A DNA stretch of 64,000 nt from Callorhinus ursinus (GCF_003265705.1 NW_020312828.1:58245455-58309454), one strand, 5' to 3'; shown: positions 36,108-49,175, counted from the first letter of the stretch. Notes: generated by a model not told the origin, from the sequence alone. Translations and numbers: made by a program.

Positions 36108-36342
36108 AAAACTGTACGCCTGGGTGGCTCAGTCGGTTAAGCGGCTGCCTTCAGCTCAGGTCATGATCCCAGTGCTCTGGGATCGAGTCCCGCATCAGGC
36201 TCCCTGCTCGGCGGGGAGCCTGCTTCTCCCTCTGCCTGCAGCTCCCCCTGCTTGTACTCTCGCTCACTCTCTCTCACCCATGCTCTCTCCATCTAACAAA
36301 TAAATAAATAAAATCTTAAAAAAAAAAAAAAAAAACTGTACG
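36108..36342 (+). mobile_element. CAN-SINE with 11 bp target-site duplication, head slightly truncated
   Basis: The body is about 36118-36331 and starts at gcctgggtggctcag, lacking the usual first few G bases. aaaactgtacg at 36108-36118 and 36332-36342 is shared, so it overlaps the first base of the head. Middle and tail (AAATAAATAAATAAAATCTT plus a long A run) are near consensus. Confidence 0.95.
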
Positions 36343-36984
36343 GTAGTACCAAGGAGACTTCTTTGGGATGGGACACTGAACAGAGTTCTTTGTCTTCAAT
36401 AGAGCATTTTCACTGTGTTCTACTTAAATTATGTGATGTTATTGAGAGGAGAGAAAAATTCTACTGCTAAAATAAAATTTGGAAAATAAAGCATTATACC
36501 ATAGCCTGGAAAGGAAGACAAGATGATGAATCAAACTTTATATTAATTCTCCAAACATGTGGATGTCATTTCTTCCTCTTTTTTTCTTTAGCCTTCATCA
36601 GTTTATTTCTATAATCAGAATAAAAATGTATTATTTTAAGAGTCTTTAAAACAATATTTAACAAATATAAAATATGTAGTTTTCATGTGAGTGCACCAGT
36701 AGTAAATTTTTAAAACATATCTGCATTATAACTGAAGAAATAGAAACATTGATATTACTTTCTTCAAAATCATGTGCTTCAAATTTGTTTATGTGAAATT
36801 AAATCTAGCTAATTCATTTAAAAATAAATGAATAAAATTAATTGTGTGCCTGCTATTTGCAAGGAAGTGAGCTGGAGCCCCTGTTGTAGAGAAACATCAA
36901 TGGTAACCAGCTGTTTCTATCATTTAGGACCCAACATTTTAATGGAAGTCACCATCATTTTGTAAAATATAAAATCAGATTAAC

Positions 36985-37322
36985 ATTACTCAATTATCAT
37001 ATGGTTTCACTTATTTATGGAACATAAGGAATAGCTTGGAGGACATTAGGAGAAGGAAGGGAGAAATGAAGGGGGGAAATCGGAAGGAGAGATGAACCAT
37101 GAGAGACTATGGACTCTGAGAAACAAACTGAGGGTTTTAGAGGGGAAGGGGGTGGGGGGAAGGGTTAGCCCGGTGATGGGTATTAAAGAGGGCACGTACT
37201 GCATGGATCACTGGGTGTTGTAGGAAAGCAATGAATCGTGGATCGCTGCATCGAAAACTGGTGATGTATTGTATGGTGACTAACATAACATAATAAAATT
37301 AAATTTAAAAAAGATTACTCAA
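36985..37322 (+). mobile_element. 5'-truncated L1 3' end, about 320 bp
   Basis: The insert is about 36994-37313: atcatatggtttcacttatt, gaaccatgagagactatgga, ctctgagaaacaaactgagg, tgggtattaaagagggcacg, an aaaactggtgatgtattgta end and an A-rich tail. attactcaa is duplicated at 36985-36993 and 37314-37322. The 3' UTR resembles the second half of the composite L1 at 61235. Confidence 0.93.
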
Positions 37323-37357
37323 AGAAAAATGTGAATGATTTAATTTGTTTTGATTAA

Positions 37358-37452
37358 ACTCCATGAAGGCAGGGACACTGTAAAGTTGTATTTTGTGCTA
37401 CCGTGTGATTGGCAAATAGTAAGTACTCAGAAATGCCAGCTGAATGAATGTG
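37358..37452 (+). repeat. L2 3' end remnant
   Basis: actccatgaaggcagggaca, then ttggcaaatagtaagtactc and gctgaatgaatg is the L2 end signature (ctccatgagggcagggac ... gcacatagtaggtgctca ... ttgaatgaatg). Confidence 0.65.
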
Positions 37453-40075
37453 TATTTTTAGATATAAAACGTTAATGGCAAATTAGCAGAATGACTGGAG
37501 TAGAAAGTAAATGCAAGAAGGCTATTTTCGGAGCTTACTGCAGGGAGAAACGATATCTGGTACAGGAAAATGGCAAAGGGAAGAAAAAGAGAAGGAATTT
37601 AAGGGTATTTCCAGATGCAAAGCCAACCGTGTGTAGCCAAGTTACTGGCTGTGGGTTTAGTGAAGCTTGGCTCTGAGTTGGATTTCAAACAAAAGAACTA
37701 GAAGAGTTATCTGTTAGATGGAGAAGAAGTCAAAGGATGAAAAGTTGAATGCACTATGGGGAGAATAAGGTTATGGAGAAAACGAAAGCTGGATAAAATC
37801 AAGAGAGCAAATGCATGCATTATCCAAAGGAACCAGTTGAGAAATTTCTTAATAAGTCAGTTATCCAATCAGAAAAGAAGGAACAAGTTTGGAGAAACAA
37901 GTCATAGAATGCTTCAGTCCTCTTATATATACATAAGTAGACACTTTTTTAATGTTAAATTACATGTAGAATGGTTCTATGGAGATGATTATATTGTAAG
38001 TGAAACAAATGAAGGCACACGTGCTGTATTATCTCATCAGATCTGATCATTTGATAATTATCATTGGCTACTTCAATATGGGAAAACTGCATTAATAAAT
38101 AAAAGACAAGGAAATAGTATGTCCATGATCCTTTCTCTCTCTATTTATCTCTCTCTCTCTCTCACTTGCTCACTCACTCTTTTTTGTTATTTAGTGTAAA
38201 TAGAGCTTTCCAGAATCTAGTGAACAATGGTATTTTCCCTATAGGGGAATAATTTCCAAGACATTTTGTTTGTAATTGTGCCTGTGATTTACAAAGATTA
38301 TTATTTTTCTTCTATCAGTCATGTCTTCTTCTAATTTCAAAATCTGTAATAAGATAAAATATTCCTATGACACATTGCATTTTCTTAAATCACGTCCAAC
38401 ATTTTACATACTACAAGAGAATGATATATAAATAAGATGGTACTAAGTAACAGAAATCTGTTTCAAAGCACTTAAAAATTCTCTTAATTTTTTTTAATTT
38501 TTCAAAATAATTTTTATTATTGTAAGACCGAAAAAGAGGCTATAAACCAAGTTATGATGAAATAGAGGATAAATAGATAAAGAAATACATTGTTAATTAA
38601 TAAGGAGAACGTTAGGAATAAGTGCTAAAAAGAACCATAATACCCATCAATTGTGGTATGTATATTAGAGAAGAAAGAAACTAGAAAATTATATTTACAG
38701 CTTCTATTTATTTTTAATTTTGGACAGAAAGGAGTGAAGGAATAAGATTAATATTTACAAGAGTGGATGAGTAAAACTGTTAAGAGTAAATTTTAAGAGT
38801 AAAAATGGCATAAAATAAGCATTTTTAAATTCAGATCCCTATCTAGGATTCTGTTATTGCCTGTATCCCTCTCTCTTTTTTGTTATTGTGTTGTTAATAC
38901 AGTTTTTCTTTGTTTGCTTTTGGTTTATCTTATTTGAAAATATCATTAACCTATCAGAAGGATTAAAGAGTTTCTAACAATGAAAACTGATATTTAACTC
39001 TTTTGGTGAATTTCCAATCGCTTTTAATCATTTAATTTAAAGTTAAAGCATGAATAAGATCAGAACACATGACAATTTCATGCTCCTGTGCAAGTTGAAG
39101 AAATCATTACTTAAAACATCCCCTTATCCTCTCACTTTTGTCATCTCTTCAGTGTCTCTTACTGGTTCTTCTAATTATTTTATTTATCCAGAATAAATAA
39201 TAAATAAGTTATCATGCTTTCTCTGTACTCACTCTATTTGAACCATTCTGCTTTACAATACCATTGTTTCTGTTATGTCTTAATATCTGGTAGACCATTT
39301 TTTCCTACCTAATCAATCCAAATATTCCTCATTATATTTGATCACTTTATAGGAAAAAAAAGATATATGGTATCATGGCAGATTTTTCTGTCAATCATTG
39401 TCCATCTGAATAACATCTTGAAATAATTATTTGATCATTTTAAGTAAGAGCAGTCCAGTGGGAATATGTGTGGCTCTTCACTATCTAGAATCATATAGTT
39501 CTCTGAGAACACTGCCATCTTGTGGTTAGTCCCTAAAATGATTAATGCATAGCTGCCTAGGTTGTCAAACTCTTGGGTCATTACCAGTAAGCACCAACAT
39601 TTATTTAAATGGCCAAGAGCAATAGAATTTTTGAGTAAATTACTCATTACTCATTAGAAATTTTAAAATGTCAGTGATAAAGAGAGTAACAAAAGCCGAC
39701 AAAAAACATTTTCTTCAGGACAAAGCTAGTTATTTAAATGCAGTTTAAGTGAGTAGACTATAGCTAGAATACATATGTATCTAAATATGAAGATAGTAGA
39801 TTTCTACCACCTGTGTAATAACAATAATAGCTAATGCCTACTTGGTTCTTTAATATTTATGAGATTCTGTTCTAAGTTCTGATATAAACTCCGATGGGTA
39901 GCATACTCATTCTCTCTTCTCTCTCTCACACATACACATATACTCACAATATACACTATATGTTAATATAGCATTACATATGTTATAATATTTTATGGAT
40001 ATAGTATCATTAGAGGATATGATTAGAGTATTTCTTTAAAATACACATGTATTTAGTGAGGTTAATACGCAAAAT
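37453..40075. other. AT-rich stretch with no gene recognised
   Basis: The two open frames at 37491-37676 and 37756-38046 (61 and 96 codons, basic, Lys/Arg-rich) have no recognised domain and sit in AT-rich DNA. A (TC)n stretch lies at 38132-38175 and a reverse-MIR-like piece at 39821-39900. Confidence 0.5.
39821..39900 (-). repeat. MIR-like remnant
   Basis: aacaataatagctaatgcct, tgagattctgttctaagttc and gatataaactc follow the reverse of MIR. Confidence 0.45.
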
Positions 40076-40850
40076 ATTGAAAAACTCATACAACTTAAGA
40101 CTGAAAAAGAAGAATAATCCAATTAAAAATGAACAGAATACCTAATTTTTCCAAAGAAGACATTCATATCACTGACACATGTAATCATCAGGGAAATACA
40201 AGCCAAACAGCAATGAGATTTCACCTTACACCTGTCAGAATGACTAAAATCAAAACCACAAAAAATAACAAGTGTTGGCGAGCGTCTAGAGAAAAAGGAA
40301 CACTCGTACACTGCTGGGAATGCAGGGTGGTGTAGCCACTGTGAAAAACAGTATAGAGGTTCCTCAAAAAATTAAAAATGAAATCACCATACGACCCAGT
40401 AATTTCACTACTGGGTATTTACCAAAGAAAATGAAAACAGTAAACTGAAAAGATATATGCACTCCTATGTTTATTGCACTATTATTTACAATAGCCAAGA
40501 TATGAATGCAATTGAAGTGTCTACACATAGATGAATGGATAAAGAAGACGTGGTGTATATATACAATAGAATGTTATTCAGTCATAAAAAAAGAATGAAA
40601 TCTTGTCATTGGTAACAGTATAGATGGACCTAGAGGGTATTATGCTAAGTGAAATAAGTCAGTCAGAGAAAGACAAATACCATACGATTTCACTCATATG
40701 TGGACTTTAAGAAACAAAACAAATGAACAAAGAAAAAAAGAGACAAACAAAAATACACACTCTTAAATACAGAGAAAAAACAGGTGGTTTGAGAGGAGAG
40801 GTGGGTAGGGGTTGGGTGAAATATATTTGAAAAATACTCATACACATATA
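40076..40850 (+). mobile_element. Old L1 with ORF2 C-terminus and 3' UTR
   Basis: aaaaactcatacaacttaag, ttttccaaagaagacattca, tttcaccttacacctgtcag, aaaaattaaaaatgaaatca, ctactgggtatttaccaaag, atggataaagaagacgtggt, attatgctaagtgaaataag and caaataccatacgatttcac are the L1 ORF2 end and 3' UTR in order. An internal deletion near 40180 removes part of ORF2. The right end breaks off in the 3' UTR. atattgaaaaactcatac near 40074 resembles atatttgaaaaatactcatac near 40823, but that left copy is itself L1 sequence, so it is not a firm target-site duplication. Confidence 0.88.
40129..40335 (+). pseudogene. L1 ORF2 C-terminal remnant (broken)
   Basis: A 68-codon open stretch with the ORF2 C-terminal features HLTPVRMTKIKT, CWRASREKGTLVHC and WEC, broken by a stop after about 68 codons. 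ORF2-like text continues in other frames (for example YYWVFT-type text near 40420). It is not functional. Confidence 0.85.
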
Positions 40851-42461
40851 TATGAAAATAACTGGGTATATTTGCACTTATCTGAAACAACTTAAATAAT
40901 AAAGAATAGATAACAGTTCTCCTACTCTTGCTTTTCAGTTTCCCTTCTCAAAAACTGACCACTTTTATAATTTCATGGTATACTTCTAGGTTAATATATA
41001 ATTATTTATGTGCATGTGTTTACATATAATATGTGTGTGTGTATGTATGTCCAGGCATGTGCGTACTATCTGGGAAAACACACACATATTTACTTTTCTT
41101 TTAATATACTGACTTTCACCTTCTAGCTGTGTCATCTTGGACTATATACTTAATATTTCCACGCCTCAGTTTCCTTTTTTGCAAGAAGATACTAGATTGA
41201 TACCCACCTGTGGGATTATTGGGATAGTTAAAAAATAAAATTTATTTTAAGCTCTCAGCCTATTTCCTGGTATTTGATTAAGTTCTTAAATTAATAGATT
41301 CATTTTTGTTGCTATAGTCATCATTATTGTTATCATTGAATTTTATTATTACTGTAACTACTATTATGATAATAGAAAAGGAATTTTCAAGGAATTTTCT
41401 CACATTACTCCCACTATAGGAAACACATCATAGAACTATCTATTTTATTAAAAATACTTTTCCATGTAGATACATATTAGCATATTAATTCTAGAAACTG
41501 GGACACACAAATGTTTAAAAAACCTTATAAATATTTTCTTAATTATATGGAGTTAAAAACACTTATTTGTCAATGATGTAACAAAGATATTTTTCAAATA
41601 TTGTGCTGTAAATCATAAAACAATATTAATTTTAAATAATCATTATTTTATTTCTGCTTATGACTTTGCCTTTTTAAGGTTTACTTTTAACAAAGTTAGT
41701 AAAGGATTTTGAAGTTACTATAATGCTCATCTCTTTATAAATATAATAACGTGTTGATGGTAATCAGTGATTATTCAAAATCATTAAATAATTTTCTGAC
41801 AGTTCTCTTTTTACTTTAGTCTTAACTATCTCTAATTTTATGAGGTGTTTTTATTTCTGATGTCAGCGAATGTGTCATTGCAAGTCTCACCAGGGATGCC
41901 AGAGCTTGCCAAGAGGACACATTAATTTCTGGGAATCAAATCAAGGTCTTCCTAAGGTTATCAGGAATTGCTAACAACCAGAAAATGGTGCAGTGTCTAT
42001 ATGTGTGTCTGAGCTTCTGATTTTAAATCGGTCTTAATTAAATCTTACTTAAGTGAAACTTGCTTAAACACCATGACAACCCTTGTATAATTAGCCAATC
42101 ACAAACAAGCTTCCAATTCCATAATCTAACATTTTTCCAGTACACAAGTTTCTAATGTGTGCAGTTATTTTCCTTTTTGGGCATAATAGCCTAGGACACC
42201 CAAAGCATGAAATTTCAACATAAATTTGAATAGTTAATATTAAATGTTTAATAATATGCTTTGATATAGAAAAAGTTAAAAAAAGCAGGGTTTGTTCTTT
42301 TTACATAATTCAAAATTAAACATAGAATTAATTCTGTTAGCTTTAGCTTTCCCATCAGTGCCCTGTGCAGTAACATCACCTTAAACAAGTATCAATGTGA
42401 TTCCAAAAAATAAAATACAAGATCTTGTTTTATTTAAAAGCAAATGATAATCTTCAGATGT
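40851..42461. other. AT-rich stretch, one MIR
   Basis: Apart from the MIR at 41108-41275 and a TG/TA-rich piece near 41031-41050, nothing was recognised. Confidence 0.5.
41108..41275 (+). repeat. MIR remnant
   Basis: actttcaccttctagctgtg, tcatcttggactatatactt, atatttccacgcctcagttt, ccttttttgcaagaagatac and agcctatttcctggtatttg match MIR in order. Reasonably clear. Confidence 0.7.
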
Positions 42462-42600
42462 AGTTATATATATTATTTTTTCCTTTTTCTAAATTTATTT
42501 TTATTATGTTCAATTAGGTAACATAGAGTACATCATTAGAATTGATGTAGTGTTCAACGATTCATCCAGTTGCATATAACAGTTTATATACATTATTTTT
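42462..42600 (-). mobile_element. Short L1 3' UTR insertion with long target-site duplication
   Basis: The insert is about 42481-42580 (reverse orientation): aaatttatttttattatgtt, aattaggtaacatagagtac and tccagttgcatataac. agttatatatattattttt (42462-42480) resembles agtttatatacattattttt (42581-42600). Only about 100 bp of the L1 is present. Confidence 0.85.
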
Positions 42601-43845
42601 ACCATTCCAAAAGGCAGGGACCTTCAGAGTTATACATATTTACATTTTCAAGGAAAAATGTTCTAAGGATAATTAATATTCAACAAGCTTTTAATTATAG
42701 TTGTGAAAATTGTCAAACTACTATGGAAATTTATCTAGATGGCATACTTCCCCCTCTTACCCGTTTCTTGATATTTTAAATATAAAATTAATATAAAATA
42801 TAGTGCTTTCCAGTTTGAACTGATATATATTCATATTTATTACCCGATGCTGTTTCAACAGACTTTATATTAAACTGGAAGTGAATTGTTCCTCAGGTAT
42901 GTGCAAAGATAATGAATGATCATGCACAAAACATACGTTCTTTTAAAGTTGAGCTAAGTATCACATCTAGTTCACACAATCTTGTTGAAATGATTCAGCA
43001 GCTGTATTAGAAATTGTCTCTCAAGTGGCCCTGGCTGATTGTCAGGATTTTCCACTGAACCCTCTGCAAAGTGTAGACCTTTCATTTTTATTCTCATAGA
43101 ACTCAAGGTGAAAAGCAAAAAGTAAGATATGTCTGCTCATACCGTTAGAGAGTTCTGACGTATGGAAAGAAAACAAGTCAAAACAACATGTGGAAAACAA
43201 CTAAATATAGCAGAGATGTTTGTGCTCTTGTGTACATAATCTTTTTCCTTTTATTCCCAGTTTTATGGGAATATTTTATGGCCACTTAATTATCATCTTT
43301 CAAGTGATTGAAAATTATGAATACTAAAGCAAAAATAACTTTCCTCCAACTATTAGATATTTTTGGAAATAGCTTCAACTTTTTCTGATGAATGTTTGGG
43401 ACAGCAAAGTTACTTGTGAACAGATCTATAAAAAGATAGTATACTTAGGGATAAATATTTGGCATCCTAATTCTATTAGTCATCTGATCTATTCATTTAA
43501 AGAGATCTATCCAAGATTATTTCTTCTGCAGGAAATTTGGTGACAAAAATTAATGACATAAAGTTTAAGTCACTAGAAAGAAGCTTCTTCTTCATCACCC
43601 ACCTATAAATACAAGTTATATAACAAAGCCATTTGAATGATACCATCTGTGTTCTAGATCGATTGAAGGGGTTTGCCTTTTGATGACATTAGTGAATGAG
43701 TTACTGAATAGACAAGAGAGGAAAAAGAAGAAAGGAGGAAAAATTGAAGGAAACATCTCAAAGTCCAGATCCAAGTAACCTACTCCAAATCATGTCCTTT
43801 AATACACTGCCTTGTCTCTTAAGCCTTTACCTGTGACTTTCTCAG
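42601..43845. other. AT-rich stretch, no recognised feature
   Basis: The frame at 42570-42779 overlaps the L1 end and has no domain. Nothing else recognised. Confidence 0.55.
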
Positions 43846-44307
43846 CAGATGGATGGACAAAGAAGATGTGGTCCATATATACAACGGAATATTACTCAGC
43901 CATCAGAAAGGATGAATACCTACATTTACATCGACATGGATGGAACTGGAGGGGATTATGCTAAGTGAAATAAGCCAAGCAGAGAAAGTCAATCATCATA
44001 TGGTTTCACTCATATGTGGAACAAAAACAATAGCACAGAGGACCACAGGGGAAGGGTGGGAAATCTGAATGGGAAGAAATCAGAGAGGGAGACAAACCAT
44101 GAGAGACTCTGGACTCTGGGAAACAAACTGACGGTTGTGGAAAAGGAGATGTGTGGGGGGATGGGGTAACTGGGTGATGGGCATTAAGGAGGGCACGTGA
44201 TGTGATTGATGAGCACTGGGTGTTATACGCAACTAATGAATCGTTGAACGTTACATCAAAAACTAATGATGTACTATATGTTGGCTAATTGAATTTAAAT
44301 AAAAAAT
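43846..44307 (+). mobile_element. 5'-truncated L1 3' end, about 460 bp
   Basis: gatggatggacaaagaagat, aatattactcagccatcaga, gacatggatggaactggagg, ttatgctaagtgaaataagc, gtttcactcatatgtggaac, aaccatgagagactctggac, tgggcattaaggagggcacg and ttggctaattgaatttaaat form the end of ORF2 and the 3' UTR. It ends with an A-rich tail at about 44307. This is a different 3' UTR subfamily from 36994. No clear target-site duplication. Confidence 0.92.
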
Positions 44308-44639
44308 GAGAATACCATATTTCTTAGGATAAAGTCCCATATACCTCTGTGAAATAGTAATCTGATTCTCACTTCTTCGGTAAAAAAGAAGTCTGAAATA
44401 TTATTTGTAACCATGAGAGTGCATATGTTTTACTTTACGGGCAAGCAAGATTAAACTTCAAAGCCAACTCTTTTTAAAGAACTGTCAAATATTCTAAGAC
44501 ACTCTTATCTTGATTGTCTCTTCATCTTCTCCTGTACCCCTTATCTGCTATCTGCCCATCCCAAAATGACTGCACTCATAGGCTTATCATCATACAAGGA
44601 AGACTCCCTGCTATAAGTACATTCTTAAAATTTAAATGG

Positions 44640-45236
44640 TCCCTTAATTATCAGAAAAGAAATAACTGGTCAAGAATTGTAGTATAAGTTGACCAAGATG
44701 GCCTTAATGATTTGCAAAGCCTGACTAAATTTTAGACAAGCTTCTTCCTGACTTTAGGCCATGACCTCTCTTTTCTTAGAGCATTTACTTTAGAAACTTT
44801 TCACTGTAAATATTTTCTCTCCCCCTTTGGGGTGTAAACATTTTTAAAATCTTCTTGCCTGTTTTATAAACCATTAAAACCTTGCCCAGGACCTGGCAAA
44901 CCATTTCTTAAACATAATCATCAATGTAGATAGCACCCCTGTCTTCCAGTTTCTGTGAGAGGGTTAGAGCCTAACTTCTGCAGGTGCCTGACTCCAAGCA
45001 GTGAAACTACCTCTGCTGTGAAAATATGAGAAGCTTGCTTTTCACTGGATAAAGCCAGTTAACAAACACATATGGCCTGGAAACCCCCACCTCAGCTCAA
45101 AAAACCTCTCCAGTGCATTATTTCAGGGAAGCTGAATTCAGACCAAGTTCTGGTCTCTCTGTCCTATTGCAATATCTTTGAAAAAGTCATCTTTGCCTGT
45201 TTAACTTTGGTGCAATTTTGGCTTTGACAAAGTGAA
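44640..45236 (+). mobile_element. Probable solo LTR of an ERV1-type element
   Basis: The stretch ttgaccaagatggccttaat, tctgtgagagggttagagcc, gctgaattcagaccaagttc, tggtctctctgtcctattgc, gcctgtttaactttggtgca and tttggctttgaca reads as the end of an LTR, with a polyadenylation-type region. No matching second LTR or internal coding region was seen. Family name not assigned. Confidence 0.5.
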
Positions 45237-45919
45237 TGAGGCCTCATCACTTAAAGTGAAAATCAACAAATGACTTACAAAATTAGAAAAAAGAAATAGA
45301 GGAAGATGTGTGTTATTGATTGTATAGAAATACATGTTGGGAGAAACAAGTTGTGAAAGTAGTTGTCGTTATGGAGCAGAATAAGAGAGTTGGCAAATTT
45401 GGAGCAGAGGACAGGAAATTTTTATTATAAGCCTTGTAGTACCACTTTTATTTACAAATTATGAACATATAATACATGTTGAGGTTTTTTAATTAAATTT
45501 TAAAGACACCAAAGCAAAAATTTCAGTTAATTAAGCATTCAGGAGATTGAAATAGCCTCATAAAATTTAACATATATTAAATTATTTAAATTTGCAACAA
45601 TACTTTTCTCGCTTACTAATGCTGCTCTATACATACTTTCTAATTTGTTTCTTAAATAAAAACTCCCAATAATAACAATGACATATTATTGTGCATTTTA
45701 TAGTACTTTTTATTTCTCAATGTGCTTTCATGTAAAATTTCATTATAATTGTATTGGTTATCTCCTTCACTAAGCTAACAAAACAGAAACATTTTCAAGA
45801 GAGAGAGATAAGGAAAGAGAGAGAGAGAAGTATATATTTAAGTACCATGTACTGGAAAGACCATCTTTCTTTCAATGCATTGCAAGATAAAGGTAAAAAA
45901 CCTCAAATGTGTGAGTTCA
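45237..45919. other. AT-rich stretch, no recognised feature
   Basis: A short GA run lies at about 45798-45828. The 69-codon frame at 45754 covers it and is not a gene. Confidence 0.55.
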
Positions 45920-46310
45920 TTCCATATCTTCTACCCTGTTCCACTGGTCTGTCTTGGCATTGATACCACGTCACCTTAATGTAGTTTTATAATAATACTT
46001 GACATCTTTAATCTCCAACTTTAAGATTATCTCATTATTCGTGCCCATTTTATTACAACATATAATTTAGATTTAATTTGTCAGTTTAAAAAAAAAAACT
46101 TCCAAAATTTTACTTGGGATCAGACTTAATCAATTTGAGACAATTAACATCTTTAAAATACTGAGTCTACCAATCCATGATTATTATATTCTTCTGTTTA
46201 CTTAATTTGTTTCAATATTTGATGGTTGACCTTAACTATAAATGAAATATTATAAATTTTGTAAATTTACTAGTTTTGTAAATGTTATAAATTTTTGAAG
46301 AAAGTCTGCT
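45920..46310 (-). mobile_element. Old L1 ORF2 segment, minus strand
   Basis: Reverse L1 ORF2 text can be followed: accctgttccactggtctgt, cttggcattgataccacgtc, tgtagttttataataatact, aaaattttacttgggatcag, ttaatcaatttgagacaatt, aaaatactgagtctaccaat and ccatgattattatattcttc. Diverged. Confidence 0.7.
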
Positions 46311-48069
46311 TTTAGTTTATATTAACTCTTTCTAAGATTTTTTGCCACTCTCTGCTTAAACATCCCTACCACTTTCCTCTGCGTCTTTGTTTTTTGGTAT
46401 GCTTGAAGACATTTGGTAGGGTCTGCACCGTCTGAGAGAAACTCTTTGCCTTTGTTTTCTGCCACATAATTATAACTCAGCTATGGCGATCTCAAATGAA
46501 TGATGATTGTCGTCTGACATTCTTCTACTTCCCAACAAAGTACCTAAAAAGCAAATTAATGCATTGCTTATGTAGAGGGAAGGGACAGTAAATTACAGCA
46601 CATGTACAAATTATGTTATTAGTTTGTTATTAGAAAAAAACTTGGAAGAATTTGATGTTTCTTTTTCAGATAGTAGACCACAAAGATAAATGTCTTGTAT
46701 AAACGTTTTATGTAGCAAATTTGTATGCCTGAATGGCGTGTACATGTTCTGTATGGACTTGACCATGATGTCACGTTTCCCCAGCCCTCAATTTCCCCAT
46801 ATCTAAAGCCAGCACTAGGAAAACAATTTATGACTGCCACATACTGGATTTTCTCGACTCTATAATACATTTAGTAAAATCTATTCCTGCCCACTTTCCT
46901 CATTAGGAATATAAAAACAAGTATCTTACAGGGAACATTTTGAAATTTGTATTCAACTATGTCTTAAATAGATATTTTTAACCTGCCAATTACAAAAAAA
47001 ATATTGTACTATTGAATAGGATCTTCAGTGAAATTCATGTTGGTGCACCTCAACTGAATACAGCTGTAGAGAAAATAGTAATATGAAAAATTATGAATGT
47101 GAATATGATAAATATAGCCCTTGAAAGAAATAAAAGTCAACCTTGTCTTTTGTCTTTTAAACCAGAGAAATTGATCCATTTATTTATTAACTTGAAAAGA
47201 ATAATTACCAGTGGCCTCCACATTTGTTTTAATTTACCAATTTACCAATAATTTTCCAATGAAAATGGCCCTTGGTGGTGTGTAGTAACATGTCCAAGGT
47301 CACTTTGTTAATTAGTACACAATACCAAAATTGGAATATATATTTTCTTGACTTACATTTTTTTTTCTTTTTGATACAAGTTGAATATTACAGTGCAGTC
47401 TTAGAAGCATAAGTAGTGCAGTAATTGTTCTTCTTAAATAAATCAATCACAGAATTTAGAAAGCTCATAGACCCTATATAAGCTTAGACACCCACCTTGA
47501 AATCCACTCATAATAAACTTTATGGAAGTCTGTGATAGATAATGTGTTTATAGCTGTCACTCACCCAGCAAGTAGTTCCTAGGACTGAAGGCTGTATCTC
47601 CATGTGTAATACATGAACTCTCAGGCTGTCGAACCCGTGCATGTCAGAAATGCAGTTATACCAAGTTTTATGCTTTCAGAATATACTGCATAACTCACCT
47701 TCACCTTCAGGCATCCTTTAGATGAATTCACAAAGCTGGAAGAGAAATTTGTTCATTCTAATTGTCAGCCATCCCACAAGTAATGTGCATCAGGGGATGA
47801 AGCTAAGTAGAAAGAGCCTATTCTCCTAAAGGCATATAACAGAATTGCTTTTTCCTGATTTCAACCACTGTTAAAGAGGATTAGAGATGATGGCCTAAGC
47901 TATGTTGTAAACAGTCATAGACAATATAATAATGCATATATAATAATGCATGCCACTTTGTCACAGTACGAAGAACAAGCAAAAGTTCCCAAAACAAGAC
48001 AGTTATGCTTACTCGCTACCTAATGACAGCATAGATTTTAGAGTTTGCCAAAGCATTTGCTGTTTAGTT
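46311..48069. other. Stretch without genes; one MIR-like trace
   Basis: A reverse-MIR-like piece lies at about 47285-47345 (aacatgtccaaggtcacttt). The 83-codon minus frame at 46619-46870 shows no domain. Nothing else recognised. Confidence 0.5.
47285..47345 (-). repeat. MIR-like remnant
   Basis: aacatgtccaaggtcacttt then gttaattagtacacaatacc matches the reverse of the MIR 'tgcccaaggtcacacagcta' segment. Confidence 0.5.
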
Positions 48070-48312
48070 TAGTGAAATGGTTATATACATGGTCTCTGGA
48101 ATCACAGTGCCTAGTTCTGATCTTGCTCCTGCAACTTAAAATTTCGTGACTTTGGCTAAGTTTGTTAAAAACTACTGTATTATTCAGTTTTTCTCTTCAG
48201 AAATTGGGGCTGATAACATCTTTCTTATAAGGTTGTTTTCAGTATTGAGTCATAACCTTTGTGGTACTTAGAACATGCCATTCCTATAGTAAATGTTCAG
48301 AAAAATGTTAGC
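48070..48312 (+). repeat. MIR, nearly full length
   Basis: atggtctctggaatcacagt, gcctagttctgatcttgctc, ctgcaacttaaaatttcgtg, actttggctaagtttgttaa, cagtttttctcttcagaaat, tggggctgataacatctttc, aaggttgttttcagtattga and agaacatgccattcctatag follow MIR end to end. It is the clearest MIR in the window. Confidence 0.85.
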
Positions 48313-49175
48313 TTTTCTTAGGAATATTTACTGAATCCTTAACTCAAAATTTTAAAGTAATGCAAACTAAGCCTTTGTATTTACACTCAAGGCAGAGCTG
48401 TCATTTCCCACTTTAGTACATTGTCTGCTCAAAATCAAAGCAATGTCAAAAGAAATATAAAAATAGAAAATCAAAAAGACATTTATATGCTCAAAAGCAA
48501 CACAAACATCTCCTTTGGCCAGAAATAAAATAGAAACTAAAGGGAAGTGAGGGTCTGAAACTACTGCTCTGCAGGACGCTGAGCAAGAGACCTGCGGCCA
48601 GGGCCAGGATATTATGCAGAAGAGATTGTCCAGAATATATGAGATGCTGGAGCCAGATTCACCGCTTTAGGCAAATGGCAGTAGAAGGCCTTGTGGATGG
48701 CGATGAAAAAGAATATGACCACCAACATAGGGCTTTGATTTTATCAGAAGCTGTGGATACAAGGTAATTTAGGACAAGCAGGGAAAGGCACAGACACAGA
48801 CTTCAAAGAATGTAGACAACTCCTACTAGTTTCATGACAATCAGCAATAACTACAAATATATCAGATTCATTCTAGATGGGGGACTGACTGCAGAGAATA
48901 CAAAATGGCTTTCAGGAAAGAGAGAAAATAAATAGAAATAATAATAACAGGAAAAGCAAAACAGAAGAAGAAACGCTTCAAAATGAGTCTATAAACAAGA
49001 ATCACAAAAGGCATGAAGGAATAAAGTACTCCAAATATATTCTATGAAAATCAATAGTTGAGATATGAATTCACCTAAGATGAATTTAATCTGTAGGAAG
49101 CAGTCTAACAAAGATTTATAATACACATATTTAGAAGCTGAACTTGATAAAGGAAACCATTAAAAATAAATGGTG
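48313..49175. other. No gene recognised
   Basis: A slightly GC-richer part at 48540-48760 (gaaactactgctctgcagga, acctgcggccagggccagga) was examined for a pseudogene. No family could be named. Confidence 0.45.

Noticed and set aside
37756..38046. 96-codon basic open frame resembling a Lys/Arg-rich protein
   Set aside because: Composition follows the local A-rich DNA; no domain or neighbouring gene structure was seen.
40074..40845. Target-site duplication around the old L1 (atattgaaaaactcatac against atatttgaaaaatactcatac)
   Set aside because: The left copy is part of the L1 sequence itself, so the resemblance probably does not mark the insertion site.
48540..48760. GC-richer stretch considered as a processed pseudogene
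   Set aside because: No family was recognised and no A-tail or target duplication was found.
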